From assembly GCA_007124475.1 (NCBI GenBank), contig SLFB01000247.1:1-22332 (forward strand): 22,332 nt of DNA, given 5' to 3'. Source of the DNA: Vibrio sp. (GTDB lineage Bacteria > Pseudomonadota > Gammaproteobacteria > Enterobacterales > Vibrionaceae). The position numbers and the translations under genes are program-made. The first letter of the stretch is position 1. Each line of letters starts with the position of its first letter. The notes beneath the pieces were generated by a model that saw nothing but the letters and a program-made list of their open reading frames with translations, was not told the DNA's origin and made no database searches. Positions 15,916-22,281 of this stretch are shown here, one piece after another.

Positions 15916-16131
15916 TTAGGCAAACAGCATGTACATCGAAATACCAACACCGATCATTGGAACCGCATCAAGTAGACCAGCAATAATAAACATGTTGGTT
16001 TGTAGAACAGGAGCAATTTCAGGTTGACGAGCGACTGACTCAAAGAATTTACCACCTAGGAAAGCAAAGCCGAAAGCAGTTGCTAGAGCACACATACCTA
16101 GTAGTAAAGCAACAACGAAATAATGTTCCAT
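15916..16131 (-). CDS. atpE: F1Fo ATP synthase c subunit (71 residues)
   Basis: The c subunit forms the rotor ring of Fo and carries the proton. The product is a two-helix hairpin: helix 1 about residues 4–30 with the GFAFLGGKFF end, polar loop RQPE (35–38), and helix 2 about 45–70 with the ion-binding aspartate D55 in GLLDAVPMIGVG. An aspartate without the Q/E-S/T set of sodium-type rings points to protons. At 71 residues it is shorter than E. coli c (79), mainly at the N-terminus, and it lacks the C-terminal tail I recall in several Vibrio c subunits. The ATG at 16131 has GGAG 8 nt upstream in an AAACTGGAGA context resembling the E. coli atpE translation-enhancing leader. Confidence 0.95.
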   Translation of the reverse strand: MEHYFVVALLLGMCALATAFGFAFLGGKFFESVARQPEIAPVLQTNMFIIAGLLDAVPMIGVGISMYMLFA

Positions 16132-16171
16132 AATAAATCTCCAGTTTTCTTGGGTTGTTTAAATAAAGAGT
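16132..16171 (-). promoter_or_regulatory. atpE translation initiation region with conserved enhancer-like sequence
   Basis: The minus strand of the 40-bp atpB–atpE gap reads A/T-rich, unstructured sequence ending in AAACTGGAGA (16138–16147) before the ATG. The same AAACTGGAGA precedes E. coli atpE, whose leader is known to give very efficient translation. Confidence 0.55.
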
Positions 16172-16996
16172 TTAATGAGAGTCATTACTAGCCATGCTGA
16201 GATAAACAATTGTCAGCATCATAAAGATAAAGGCTTGCAAAGTAATAACCAGTATATGGAATATGGCCCAAATAACATGAGCAATAACCCCTATACCACC
16301 GACGAGTAAACCTGCACTGTAAGTGATCGCAATCAAAACAAAGATCAGCTCACCTGCGTACATGTTACCGTACAGACGAAGTGAGAGTGATACCGGTTTA
16401 GCTAAAAATGCCACCGTCTCAAGAACTAAATTAAAAGGGATTAATGCCCAATGGTTTATTGGATGCAACGCATAGGCCTTGGCAAAACCTTTAAACCCTT
16501 GGTATTTGATTTGGTAAGCAATTACCAAAATCATCACCCCCATAGCCATAGCAAGCGTGATACTTAAGTTAACCGTAGGTAAGATTTTAAAGTAATCCGC
16601 ACCAGCTAATGACATTGCTGCAGGGACGTAGTCCACCGGCACTAGGTCCATTAAGTTCATCAGGAAAATCCAGACGAAAATGGTTAATGATAATGGTGCA
16701 ACTAACTTATCCTTGCCATGAAAAGTTCCCTTAACTAGGCCATCGACTTGCTCAACAAGCATTTCGACGAAGCACTGCAACTTTCCCGGAACTCCCGTGG
16801 TTGCATTTTTCCCAACACGATAAAACAACCACAAAAACAGCACGCCTAGACCCACTGAGAACAGTAACTGATCCCAGTTTAACGTCCAAAATCCAACACC
16901 ATCACAGCCGTAATTAGTGGTGATGTTACCATCAACCAAACAAACCCGAGCACTGGTAAGATGATGCTGAATATATTCCTTCGGAGTATCAGCCAT
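16172..16996 (-). CDS. atpB: F1Fo ATP synthase a subunit
   Basis: Subunit a is the inner-membrane stator that holds the two proton half-channels beside the c ring. With the ATG at 16996 the product is 274 residues (E. coli 271). It contains PGKLQCFVEM, FLMNLMDLVPVDYVP, the essential arginine in SLRLYGNMYAGELIF (R207, E. coli R210) and the closing helix AIFHILVITLQAFIFMMLTIVYLSMA. An upstream in-frame ATG at 17008 would add four residues but has no Shine-Dalgarno, whereas GGGA precedes 16996. Either start overlaps the end of atpI (8 or 20 bp), implying coupled translation. Confidence 0.97.
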   Translation of the reverse strand: MADTPKEYIQHHLTSARVCLVDGNITTNYGCDGVGFWTLNWDQLLFSVGLGVLFLWLFYRVGKNATTGVPGKLQCFVEMLVEQVDGLVKGTFHGKDKLVAPLSLTIFVWIFLMNLMDLVPVDYVPAAMSLAGADYFKILPTVNLSITLAMAMGVMILVIAYQIKYQGFKGFAKAYALHPINHWALIPFNLVLETVAFLAKPVSLSLRLYGNMYAGELIFVLIAITYSAGLLVGGIGVIAHVIWAIFHILVITLQAFIFMMLTIVYLSMASNDSH

Positions 16997-17393
16997 GGTG
17001 GTTCCCATTTTTTGCGGTAAGTAGAATTGGCGCTAGCCAAAAAACCAGTACGGTAAATTTATACCCAGACATCATAGCACCTGGATGCTCAACATCTGTC
17101 ATGGTAAAAATAAACACGAACATGATTATGGTTAACACCAGCTTTAAAGCCCAACCAACCAAAAGAAATGCTAACATTACGTTACCGCTAGCATCGGATT
17201 TTGGTAGAAAGGCAAACAGGGTATAGACATAGTTACTGATCACCGCTATTGCTCCACCTTTCAAGATAAAGCGCGCAGGATCTTCTCCCCAATATCCATA
17301 CGTTATGCCTCCGACCAATAACAAAAGAACCAGCTGAAGATGCACTATTCTAAATGCAGCCCTTGCTTGCTGACTTTGACCTGTTATAAACAT
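16989..17393 (-). CDS. atpI: ATP synthase accessory protein AtpI
   Basis: AtpI is a small membrane protein encoded first in many atp operons; it helps c-ring assembly and may aid cation uptake, but is not part of the finished enzyme. The 134-residue product has four hydrophobic segments (about 16–35, 43–63, 72–94 and 109–126) with the family's modest sequence conservation, so the call rests mostly on position, length and topology. The ATG at 17393 has AGGTG six bases upstream. A GTG at 17400 would add three residues, but it lies inside that Shine-Dalgarno. Its 3' end overlaps atpB. Confidence 0.85.
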   Translation of the reverse strand: MFITGQSQQARAAFRIVHLQLVLLLLVGGITYGYWGEDPARFILKGGAIAVISNYVYTLFAFLPKSDASGNVMLAFLLVGWALKLVLTIIMFVFIFTMTDVEHPGAMMSGYKFTVLVFWLAPILLTAKNGNHHG

Positions 17394-17409
17394 CAAAAGC
17401 ACCTGTTTT

Positions 17410-17452
17410 GGGTAATTTACCCCGTTGCAATACGTTAATAAAATATTGCAAC
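17410..17452 (-). repeat. Two inverted repeats in the atp operon leader
   Basis: GTTGCAATA (17424–17432) and TATTGCAAC (17444–17452) are perfect 9-bp inverted arms, 11 bp apart, centres 20 bp apart. Directly downstream in the transcript lies a second compact dyad, GGGTAA-T-TTACCC (17410–17422). Both fall between the predicted start site and the atpI Shine-Dalgarno. Confidence 0.6.
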
Positions 17453-17471
17453 CTGGTAAAAAAGCTTCAAA

Positions 17472-17499
17472 AGTATATATATCTTAAGTAAAAACTCAA
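17472..17499 (-). promoter_or_regulatory. Predicted atp operon promoter
   Basis: On the minus strand TTGAGT (17494–17499), a 16-bp spacer and TATACT (17472–17477) form a good sigma-70 promoter with a leader of about 70 nt before atpI. The -35 overlaps the foot of the parB terminator hairpin. Confidence 0.6.
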
Positions 17500-17519
17500 C
17501 TCATACTGGGTGAGCTAAG
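17490..17519 (-). terminator. Probable terminator of the mnmG–rsmG–parA–parB unit
   Basis: On the minus strand CTTAGCTCA (17519–17511) pairs with TGAGTTGAG (17503–17495) over nine positions, including two G·U pairs, with a 7-nt loop. Five T (17494–17490) follow. It lies about 30 nt after the parB stop. The wobble pairs make it moderate in strength. Confidence 0.6.
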
Positions 17520-17549
17520 CCTCATAAATTGTATTCTTTTTACACGATA

Positions 17550-18458
17550 TTAGTGAGTAATCGTATCTAATTGTTTCAATAATTGGTTTAGCTGTTCTTG
17601 GTCAGCAAAATCGATCATTAAACGACCTTTACCGCCCGTTTGTAACTTTACTGCCAGCTTTTTCTGCCAACGTTCAGACAGTGACATAAGTTGCTGCTCA
17701 ATATCAACCGGCAGAACCGGCTTAACGGCAGTGTCAGTGTCAGTGGGTTTATTTTCCGCCCACTGTTTCACTAAAGCTTCCGCTTGACGTACCGTTAATT
17801 TTTTATCAACTATCACTTGTGCACAAGGTGCTTGCTGTTGTTTTGCTAAGATAAGCAAACAACGTGCATGTCCCATTTCCAACTGACCCGTTTCAACCAA
17901 ACGCTTTACCGGATCATCTAATTGGTTTAAACGTAATAAGTTACTGACAGCAGTACGAGATTTACCAATTACATCAGCAACTTGTTGATGAGTCAATTTA
18001 AACTCATCTTGCAATCTTTCAAGAGCTTGAGCTTCTTCAATCGCATTGAGGTCTTCACGTTGAATATTCTCAATCAATGCCATTGCTATCACAGAGCGAT
18101 CATCAGCTCGTTTTACTAAACAAGGCACTTGATTTAGCCCAGCTTGCTTTGCGGCGCGCCAGCGACGTTCCCCTGCAATAATTTCAAAGCCACCAAACTC
18201 TAAAGGCCTAACAACTATGGGTTGAATAATACCTTGTGACTGAATAGACAAGGCCAATTCTTCTAGCGCCTCAGGCGATAACGCTTTACGAGGCTGATAA
18301 ATTCCAGGTTTCAGGCTACTAATTGATAACTCTATTAATTCACTATCAGTATCGTTAGATTGTTGATGTGTTGCTGTTCCAGATGAACTTTTGTCTCTTG
18401 CTAGCGAGCTTGTTGCCAGCAAAGCATCTAAGCCTTTTCCTAAACCACGTTTAGACAT
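17550..18458 (-). CDS. parB: Chromosome partitioning protein ParB
   Basis: ParB binds parS sites near the origin, spreads as a CTP-dependent sliding clamp and is moved by ParA. From the ATG at 18458 the product is 302 residues. It has the N-terminal ParA-interacting KRGLGKGLDALL (3–14), the CTP-binding motifs GERRWRAA (96–103) and ENIQREDLN (130–138), a helix-turn-helix near 156–175 (THQQVADVIGKSRTAVSNLL) and a C-terminal dimerisation domain. An upstream ATG at 18500 would overlap parA and add 14 residues not expected in the family, so I prefer 18458, which leaves a 22-bp gap after parA. It is the last gene of the leftward unit. Confidence 0.95.
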   Translation of the reverse strand: MSKRGLGKGLDALLATSSLARDKSSSGTATHQQSNDTDSELIELSISSLKPGIYQPRKALSPEALEELALSIQSQGIIQPIVVRPLEFGGFEIIAGERRWRAAKQAGLNQVPCLVKRADDRSVIAMALIENIQREDLNAIEEAQALERLQDEFKLTHQQVADVIGKSRTAVSNLLRLNQLDDPVKRLVETGQLEMGHARCLLILAKQQQAPCAQVIVDKKLTVRQAEALVKQWAENKPTDTDTAVKPVLPVDIEQQLMSLSERWQKKLAVKLQTGGKGRLMIDFADQEQLNQLLKQLDTITH

Positions 18459-18480
18459 CTCTGTGTTTTCCTTTTCGGTA

Positions 18481-19254
18481 TTATGCAGGGATTTCTTCAC
18501 GACGTAGCATTTCTCCAGCTAAAGCCAAATAAGCTTTAGCGCCTGCAGATTGCTTGTCGTAATACATTGCGGGTTTACCATGACTCGGAGCTTCAGCCAG
18601 TCTCACATTACGAGGTATTACCGTACGATAGACCTTATTGCCGAAGTGCTTTTTCAGTTGGTCAGAAACTTCATTAGCAAGGCGATTACGTGGATCGTAC
18701 ATGGTACGTAACAAGCCTTCTATCTTTAAATTTTCATTCACGACCGCCGCTAGCTTACTGATGGTATCCATCAAGGCCGTTAATCCTTCTAAAGCAAAAT
18801 ACTCACATTGCATTGGCACTAAGACCGAATCAGCAGCAGCCATCGCATTGATTGTAAGAAGATTCAAAGAAGGAGGGCAATCTATAAAGATGAAATCATA
18901 GTTATCGCGAACTGGTGCCAAAGCCGTTTTTAACCGAATTTCACGGGCAAAAACTTCCATTAATTTAATCTCAGCAGCTGTTACATCACCATTCGCTGCT
19001 ATTAAATCATAATATCCAGAGGTCTTAGTGCATACTACTTGTTCAAAAGGCGCCTCTTCAACCAGCAGCTCATAAGTGGTTGAATCTACTTGGTATTTAT
19101 CAACCCCACTGGCCATCGTCGCATTACCTTGCGGATCTAGGTCAATCACTAATACTTTACGTTTCGTGGCCGCCATTGACGCCGCTAGATTTATACAGGT
19201 TGTTGTTTTACCCACGCCACCTTTTTGGTTGGCGATCGCAACGATTTTACCCAT
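18481..19254 (-). CDS. parA: Chromosome partitioning ATPase ParA
   Basis: ParA is a deviant-Walker ATPase that binds DNA non-specifically in its ATP form and moves ParB–parS complexes, so segregating the origin. The 257-residue product has KGGVGKTTT (11–19) with the signature lysine, DLDPQGNATM (about 38–47), IDCPPSLNLLTINAM (about 124–138) and a C-terminal block with IPRNVRLAEAPSHGKP, typical of chromosomal Soj/ParA proteins. The ATG at 19254 lies 14 bp after rsmG; parB follows after 22 bp. The mnmG–rsmG–parA–parB order beside oriC is widespread in gamma-proteobacteria with chromosomal parAB, but these par genes are missing from E. coli. Confidence 0.96.
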   Translation of the reverse strand: MGKIVAIANQKGGVGKTTTCINLAASMAATKRKVLVIDLDPQGNATMASGVDKYQVDSTTYELLVEEAPFEQVVCTKTSGYYDLIAANGDVTAAEIKLMEVFAREIRLKTALAPVRDNYDFIFIDCPPSLNLLTINAMAAADSVLVPMQCEYFALEGLTALMDTISKLAAVVNENLKIEGLLRTMYDPRNRLANEVSDQLKKHFGNKVYRTVIPRNVRLAEAPSHGKPAMYYDKQSAGAKAYLALAGEMLRREEIPA

Positions 19255-19268
19255 GGTATGCCTCGCTA

Positions 19269-19901
19269 TTATCCCTTTCGCGATAAGATTACAAGATGAC
19301 GCTCACCTTCCAACTCAGGAACATTCAAAGCTTTGATGTCGATCACATTACACCATGATGGAAGCGAAGTGAGCTCATGCTCAGGATGCACTCCCTTAAG
19401 AGCTAAGAACACGCCGTTCTCAGCACAAGGTAAGTGATGACACCACTCTACCATATCTAACATAGAAGCAAAGGCGCGACTTAATACACCATCAAAACCG
19501 TGATCGGGTTGATAATCTTCAACCCGACTTTGCTCAGTCGCAACATTGGTAATTTTAAGCTCATGCAATACTTGTTTAATAAAACGTATCCGCTTTCCTA
19601 AGCTGTCGAGCAACACAAATTGTTTATCTGGATTCATAATCGCGAGGGGAATGCCTGGTAAACCTGGGCCAGTACCAACATCAATAAAACGATCACCCTC
19701 TAAATAAGGACTAACCACAATACTGTCTAAGATATGTTTAACTAACATATCTTGAGGATCTCGCACTGAAGTCAGGTTGTAAGCTTTGTTCCACTTATGC
19801 AGTAGCTCGACAAAACCAACCAGTTGCTGACGCTGCTGCTCACTGACCACCAATTCCGTTTGCGCAATCAGCTTATCTAACTGAATTCGTAATGCGTTCA
19901 T
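19269..19901 (-). CDS. rsmG: 16S rRNA m7G527 methyltransferase RsmG (GidB)
   Basis: RsmG uses SAM to methylate N7 of G527 in 16S rRNA; loss gives low-level streptomycin resistance in other bacteria. The 210-residue product (E. coli 207) has KWNKAYNLTSVRD (36–48), the SAM-binding loop FIDVGTGPGLPGIPLA (72–87), LLDSLGKRIRFI (97–108) and the VEDY/SRAFASM elements. The ATG at 19901 overlaps the mnmG TAA stop by one base, implying coupled translation. Confidence 0.96.
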   Translation of the reverse strand: MNALRIQLDKLIAQTELVVSEQQRQQLVGFVELLHKWNKAYNLTSVRDPQDMLVKHILDSIVVSPYLEGDRFIDVGTGPGLPGIPLAIMNPDKQFVLLDSLGKRIRFIKQVLHELKITNVATEQSRVEDYQPDHGFDGVLSRAFASMLDMVEWCHHLPCAENGVFLALKGVHPEHELTSLPSWCNVIDIKALNVPELEGERHLVILSRKG

Positions 19902-21796
19902 TACGCTGCTTCTCCCTTCTTAAGTAGTCCCTGTTTTTTCAGGTGAACCAATAAAATTGAGATTGCAGCAGGTGTAATACCTGACATTCTTGACGCGATA
20001 CCGATCGTTTCAGGTTTAGCCGCATTGAGTTTGACGATCACCTCATTAGACAAACCTTTCACTTGTTGATAATCAAGATCGATAGGTAATTTCGTATGTT
20101 CATGACGCAGAGATTTTTCTATCTCATCCCGTTGACGTTGAATATAACCTTCATACTTAACTTGAATTTCAACTTGCTCCGCAGCTTCAGTGTCTTCAAT
20201 CGCTGGAGCAAAAGTATTAATTGTCGTGACCGACTGATAAGTCATCTCAGGACGGCGCAGTAAATCTTCACCACTCGCCTCACGAGTAATCGGTGTTTTT
20301 AGTAATGCATTTAATGCGTCAGCGTCGACTGAATTTGGATTGATCCAAGTTTCTTTCAAACGTTGCCGTTCTAACTGCATATTTTCAACTTTCTGATTAA
20401 AACGAGCCCAACGCTGCTCACAAACCAAGCCAAGTTGATGAGCTTGCTCGGTAAGACGTAAATCAGCATTGTCTTCACGTAATAACAATCGATATTCAGC
20501 ACGCGAAGTAAACATACGATACGGCTCTTTGGTGCCCATGGTCGATAGATCATCGATCAACACCCCCATATAGGCTTGATCGCGTCTAGGATTCCAACCG
20601 TCTTTATCTTGGCTATATAAGCTCGCGTTTAAGCCAGCCATCAGACCTTGAGCCGCGGCCTCTTCATAACCCGTTGTTCCATTGATTTGCCCCGCAAAAA
20701 AGAGACCATGAATAAACTTAGTTTCATAAGTTTGTTTTAAATCTCTTGGGTCAAAAAAGTCGTACTCGATCGCATAACCAGGACGAACAATGTGTGCATT
20801 TTCAAAACCTTTCATTGAACGGACAATTTGCACTTGGACATCAAATGGCAGACTGGTCGAAATACCATTTGGGTACAGTTCCGTCGTGGTTAAACCTTCT
20901 GGTTCAATGAAGATCTGATGACTATTTTTGTCCGCAAAACGCATCACTTTATCTTCAATCGATGGGCAATAACGTGGACCAATTCCTTCAATCACCCCAG
21001 CATACATAGGACTACGATCAAGATTATTGCGGATCACATCGTGAGTTTGCTCATTGGTATGAGTGATATAACAAGGGATCTGACGCGGATGCTGCTCACG
21101 CTTACCTAAAAATGAAAATACGGGAGTAGGGTTATCACCATGCTGCGCTTCTAATTGAGAGAAGTCGACACTACGCGCATCAATGCGAGGTGGAGTGCCT
21201 GTTTTTAAACGATCCACTCTAAATGGTAACTCTCGCAAACGATCCGCTAATGCGATCGATGGTGGATCCCCAGCTCTTCCGCCAGAAAAGTTTTCCATAC
21301 CAATATGGATCTTGCCACCGAGGAATGTGCCAACCGTTAAGACAACCGCTTTGGCATGGAACTTTAATCCCATCTGAGTGACCACACCTAAAACACGATC
21401 CCCTTGCACGATCAAATCATCTACAGATTGCTGGAATAGAGTTAAGTTGGGTGTATTTTCTAGAGCATGACGAACATAAGCTTTATAAAGCGCGCGATCC
21501 GCTTGAGCTCGAGTAGCACGAACCGCCGGACCTTTGGATGCGTTTAATGTTCTAAATTGAATACCAGCATGGTCAATAGCCTGAGCCATTAAACCACCCA
21601 TTGCATCAACTTCTTTGACAAGATGGCCTTTACCAATACCACCAATCGCAGGGTTACAGGACATCTGTCCTAGAGTATCGATATTGTGTGTCAAAAGTAA
21701 CGTACGCTGTCCTGTACGAGCAGCTGCAAGTGCGGCTTCCGTTCCTGCGTGACCGCCACCAACCACAATGACGTCAAATGTTTCGTGATAAAGCAT
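19901..21796 (-). CDS. mnmG: tRNA uridine-5-carboxymethylaminomethyl modification enzyme MnmG (GidA)
   Basis: MnmG, with MnmE, uses FAD and methylene-tetrahydrofolate to modify U34 of several tRNAs. The 631-residue product (E. coli 629) begins MLYHETFDVIVVGGGHAGTEAA, with the FAD dinucleotide motif GGGHAG (13–18). CNPAIGGIGKGHLVKEVDAMGG, GPRYCPSIEDK and AGQINGTTGYEEAAAQG follow, and a C-terminal helical domain (about 550–631) binds MnmE and tRNA. The frame is open for 34 codons upstream of 21796, but GAGG lies seven bases before this ATG and the N-terminus matches the family, so the extension is not coding. It is next to oriC as in most bacteria. Confidence 0.98.
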   Translation of the reverse strand: MLYHETFDVIVVGGGHAGTEAALAAARTGQRTLLLTHNIDTLGQMSCNPAIGGIGKGHLVKEVDAMGGLMAQAIDHAGIQFRTLNASKGPAVRATRAQADRALYKAYVRHALENTPNLTLFQQSVDDLIVQGDRVLGVVTQMGLKFHAKAVVLTVGTFLGGKIHIGMENFSGGRAGDPPSIALADRLRELPFRVDRLKTGTPPRIDARSVDFSQLEAQHGDNPTPVFSFLGKREQHPRQIPCYITHTNEQTHDVIRNNLDRSPMYAGVIEGIGPRYCPSIEDKVMRFADKNSHQIFIEPEGLTTTELYPNGISTSLPFDVQVQIVRSMKGFENAHIVRPGYAIEYDFFDPRDLKQTYETKFIHGLFFAGQINGTTGYEEAAAQGLMAGLNASLYSQDKDGWNPRRDQAYMGVLIDDLSTMGTKEPYRMFTSRAEYRLLLREDNADLRLTEQAHQLGLVCEQRWARFNQKVENMQLERQRLKETWINPNSVDADALNALLKTPITREASGEDLLRRPEMTYQSVTTINTFAPAIEDTEAAEQVEIQVKYEGYIQRQRDEIEKSLRHEHTKLPIDLDYQQVKGLSNEVIVKLNAAKPETIGIASRMSGITPAAISILLVHLKKQGLLKKGEAA

Positions 21797-21843
21797 GAAC
21801 GACCTCAGGTATCTATTGAGATAAAGATAAACAAAAGAACCGT

Positions 21844-21872
21844 ATTCTACCTTTTTTCCAGCGCTTAGAAAA
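21844..21872 (-). promoter_or_regulatory. Predicted mnmG (gidA) promoter
   Basis: On the minus strand TAGAAT (21844–21849) is preceded after 17 bp by a weak -35 TTTTCT (21867–21872). The leader would be about 40 nt. In E. coli, transcription from the gidA promoter away from oriC assists initiation through negative supercoiling. Confidence 0.5.
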
Positions 21873-21921
21873 TCGCTTTTGTGGTTTTTTATATCCACGT
21901 TTTTTTAATAATATAAAGAAA

Positions 21922-21958
21922 GATCTTTAAAGAGATCTTTTATTTGATCTATTATTAA
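21922..21958 (+). repeat. Three 13-mer repeats of the DNA unwinding element
   Basis: GATCTTTAAAGAG (21922), GATCTTTTATTTG (21934) and GATCTATTATTAA (21946) repeat at exactly 12 bp, overlapping by one base. They match the E. coli L, M and R 13-mers, which begin GATCT and melt when DnaA-ATP binds. The right one differs from the E. coli R 13-mer by two bases. Confidence 0.85.
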
Positions 21959-21971
21959 GCAAGAGGATCTC

Positions 21972-21980
21972 TGTGGATAA
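21972..21980 (-). promoter_or_regulatory. DnaA box R1
   Basis: TGTGGATAA on the plus strand, i.e. a perfect TTATCCACA box on the minus strand, next to the 13-mers with the same orientation as R1 in E. coli. Confidence 0.92.
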
Positions 21981-22077
21981 GCTAAAAATGATCAACAAGA
22001 TCATTGATCTGAAGATGATCGGATCATGTGTTCAGCCACTGATCAAACCGCGTATTAGCTGGGATCAAAATGGACAC

Positions 22078-22086
22078 TTATGCACA
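22078..22086 (+). promoter_or_regulatory. DnaA box R2
   Basis: TTATGCACA, a match to the TTATNCACA consensus, in the position of E. coli R2 (TTATACACA). Confidence 0.85.
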
Positions 22087-22150
22087 GATAGGAAAAAGAT
22101 CTTCGTTTTTAAAATAATAACTATAGGTTATTAACCGTATAAATCTATAC

Positions 22151-22159
22151 TTATCCACA
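22151..22159 (+). promoter_or_regulatory. DnaA box R4
   Basis: A perfect TTATCCACA at the right border of the origin, opposite in orientation to R1, as in E. coli. Confidence 0.92.
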
Positions 22160-22222
22160 AGGGCAGATGTTTTCTTTGTGATAAATAGGGTTAATTTAAT
22201 GTTACTAAGATGCTGAGAAAAC

Positions 22223-22246
22223 AAAAAAAGCGGCCGAAGCCGCTTT
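22223..22246 (-). terminator. Strong leftward terminator at the right border of oriC
   Basis: On the minus strand AAAGCGGC (22246–22239) and GCCGCTTT (22234–22227) close a TTCG loop, i.e. the very stable C(UUCG)G tetraloop, and run into seven T (22229–22223). It follows the apparent end of a leftward gene and would stop its transcripts before oriC. Confidence 0.85.
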
Positions 22247-22281
22247 CTCTTTCTAATCATAACTGTCAATGGGATGAGCAA

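Larger units (their letters stand above)
21900..22160. other. Chromosomal replication origin oriC
   Basis: Beside mnmG lies an A/T-rich unwinding region with three 13-mers, followed by DnaA boxes R1 (21972–21980), R2 (22078–22086) and R4 (22151–22159). There are twelve GATC sites between 21922 and 22101, about one per 15 bp against one per 256 expected. A stretch near 22053–22071 is nearly identical to E. coli oriC (TTAGCTGGGATCAAAATG against TAAGCTGGGATCAGAATG). The GATC density implies Dam/SeqA control. A region resembling the E. coli IHF site follows R1 (about 21985–22005), but it departs from the IHF consensus. R3 and R5M are not clearly recognisable. Confidence 0.95.

Noticed and set aside
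18459..18500. 14-residue N-terminal extension of ParB overlapping parA
   Set aside because: ParB proteins of this group start at the (S/T)KRGLGKGLDALL methionine; the extension is low in conserved features.
21797..21898. 34-codon N-terminal extension of MnmG
   Set aside because: It would include the predicted mnmG promoter, and the family starts at the MLYHETFDVIVVGGG methionine with its own GAGG ribosome site.
21985..22005. Canonical IHF site after DnaA box R1
   Set aside because: The place is right and ATCAACAA is shared with E. coli oriC, but the TTR part of the consensus is not met, so I list it only as a resemblance.
22126..22136. Palindrome GGTTATTAACC within oriC
   Set aside because: It is a short A/T-rich dyad that could arise by chance; no known origin protein site fits it, so it is noted without a claim.
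22078..22281. Leftward open frame of 67 codons inside oriC
   Set aside because: It overlaps DnaA boxes R2 and R4 and the terminator hairpin, has a low-complexity composition and matches no family known to me.
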